A stretch of 6,785 nucleotides of DNA, taken from Candidatus Cloacimonadota bacterium (GTDB taxonomy: Bacteria > Cloacimonadota > Cloacimonadia > Cloacimonadales > TCS61). Every line of letters begins with the position of its first letter. The first letter of the stretch is position 1. A model generated the notes under the pieces. That model was not told where the DNA came from, searched no databases, and saw only the letters and a program-made list of their open reading frames with translations. The stretch is taken from assembly GCA_030592835.1 (NCBI GenBank), contig JAUVIJ010000109.1, positions 1 through 6,785 of the forward strand, given 5' to 3'. This document shows positions 5,962 to 6,785 of this stretch, piece after piece. The translations under genes were made by a program, and so were the position numbers.

Positions 5962-6111
5962 TCAGAACAGATAAAGATCCTTTACCGATTCCCTGTTGAG
6001 CGCATACAGACTGGAAATACCCAGCATAGTACCATAGGGTATTGTCAGTATTTCAATAGCAGAAATTATCAAACTGAATGTTCTATATTTTTTCTGGAGG
6101 AAAGTTCCCGA
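5962..6111 (-). pseudogene. C-terminal remnant of a small membrane-protein gene
   Basis: On the minus strand a 49-residue frame with no start codon ends at a TGA (5962-5964). Its pieces LQKKYRTFSLIISAIEIL, IPYGTMLGISSLYAL and ESVKDLYLF match a pattern I know from small bacterial membrane proteins: a basic turn with an aromatic, a hydrophobic helix, then P-x-GT-x-LGI-x-x-L-x-x-L and a short charged end. An in-frame TAG (6112-6114) breaks it. Beyond the TAG the same frame continues to 6168 with another hydrophobic piece (KIIIIEVFFGVIKV) overlapping the neighbouring gene's end. Intact relatives are usually about 100-130 residues, so the front half is missing or displaced. It therefore looks like a decayed gene. 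A TTG-started 36-residue protein is the alternative. The plus-strand frame at 5929-6180 is its shadow. Confidence 0.5.
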
Positions 6112-6149
6112 CTATACCTTTATAACACCAAAAAATACTTCAATTATGA

Positions 6150-6785
6150 TTATTTTATCAGCATTATTTTACGGTCATAAACAAGATCATTCGCCTTCAT
6201 TCGACAGATATACAAACCTGATCCGACAATCCGGTTTTTTACATTCCGGCCATCCCATTCTATCTGATGCCAGCCTTTTCCCAGAATCCCCTTATGGAGA
6301 TCTCTTATTTTCTGACCCTTAATATTATAAATAGTTATACTGATTCTGCTATCCTTGGATAGACTGAAATTTATCGTTGTAGCACGTGTTCTTTCACCTG
6401 AGAAAGGATTGAATGGATTAGGATAATTCGAACCCAGCCCTGTTATCAGTGGTGTGATATTATCATCCTCTTCACTTGCTTCAGTTGTTTTTTCTATAAC
6501 AACAGAAAAAGCCGGAATCGATTCGACATCATTAGTATATACTGCCGAAATTGCAAACTGGTAAAAACCCGGATCAAGCTGTCCCCAAGTAATATCCGTG
6601 TAAGCTGTTTCCATGATTTCGGTTGCTATCTGATCCCTGTTTTCAGGATCATTCTGTACTTCCTCGGGGAATCGATAGACATTATAATACTCGAAATATC
6701 GACTCTCCACCCGAGTAAAATCTGATCCTGAAAAAACAGTATTATCGATCGTTCTATCAAATCTGGATTCGATCTCTCCCAGATC
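6150..6785 (-). CDS. Secreted protein with FnIII-like and type IX-like C-terminal sorting domain (C-terminal part)
   Basis: The frame is open from the right edge, so the N-terminus is missing; 211 residues are visible. A GTG at 6710 is in frame but is unlikely to be the true start, because clear coding sequence continues upstream of it. Visible residues 30-99 resemble the end of a fibronectin type III-like domain: YFEYYNVYRF, YTDITW, DPGFYQFAISAVYTNDVES and PAFS. An acidic linker (EASEEDD, 102-108) follows. Residues 115-211 form a FlgD-like/type IX-type C-terminal domain with NYPNPFNP (120-127), TTINFSLS, ITIYNIKGQKI (150-160), WHQIEWDG (172-179), GSGLYICRM (188-196) and a final basic IMLIK. 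Family knowledge: such tails direct proteins across the outer membrane to the surface in this superphylum. The functional domain lies outside the window, so the activity is unknown; peptidases and adhesins often carry this layout. Confidence 0.9.
   Translation of the reverse strand, partial: DLGEIESRFDRTIDNTVFSGSDFTRVESRYFEYYNVYRFPEEVQNDPENRDQIATEIMETAYTDITWGQLDPGFYQFAISAVYTNDVESIPAFSVVIEKTTEASEEDDNITPLITGLGSNYPNPFNPFSGERTRATTINFSLSKDSRISITIYNIKGQKIRDLHKGILGKGWHQIEWDGRNVKNRIVGSGLYICRMKANDLVYDRKIMLIK

Noticed and set aside
5929..6180. Plus-strand frame of 83 codons starting at TTG
   Set aside because: No Shine-Dalgarno sequence and an unconvincing product; the minus strand over the same bases carries the membrane-protein remnant.

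Overview
The window is an AT-rich stretch of bacterial chromosome. Its two outermost genes encode secreted, surface-type proteins on the minus strand. Between them lies a plus-strand block of housekeeping genes. The right-hand protein ends in a FlgD/type IX-secretion-like C-terminal domain (NYPNPFNP, IYNIKGQKI, IEWDG, SGLY), and the left-hand protein carries a signal peptide plus FG-GAP calcium-binding repeats. This pairing is typical of the Fibrobacterota-Chlorobiota-Bacteroidota superphylum. Every gene start seen has a good Shine-Dalgarno sequence, and one promoter looks like sigma-70 (TTGTCA-N16-TATAAT). Classical Bacteroidota mostly lack both, so a fermentative relative such as Cloacimonadota is my best guess. 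That is inference from style, not a database match.

Layout. 1-666 (minus): N-terminal part of an FG-GAP repeat protein, cut by the window edge. 667-1396: a long intergenic region with two short minus-strand frames (870-1067) and a compact, heavily palindromic element (1110-1275). 1397-2404 (plus): gpsA. 2405-2601: a sigma-70-like promoter, an inverted repeat and a possible 40-residue small protein. 2602-3804: ackA, followed by a strong terminator. 3872-5311: a sodium/solute symporter whose start lies directly behind that terminator. 5517-5768: a single-RRM RNA-binding protein with its own terminator. 5962-6111 (minus): the tail of a broken small membrane-protein gene. 6150-6785 (minus): C-terminal part of a secreted protein with a type IX-like sorting domain, cut by the right edge.

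How the genes work together. GpsA makes the glycerol-3-phosphate backbone for phospholipids. AckA interconverts acetyl phosphate and acetate and yields ATP, which fits a fermentative lifestyle. The symporter imports an unidentified solute with sodium and may be partly co-expressed with ackA by readthrough. The RRM protein is a small RNA chaperone-type protein with no clear link to its neighbours. The two flanking proteins probably leave the cell and may act at the surface.

I see no CRISPR array, tRNA, rRNA, transposase, phage gene or defence system here. The most unusual items are the two-module palindromic element, the small ORF whose start codon lies in an inverted repeat ahead of ackA, the active-site substitution in GpsA, and the eroded membrane-protein tail.
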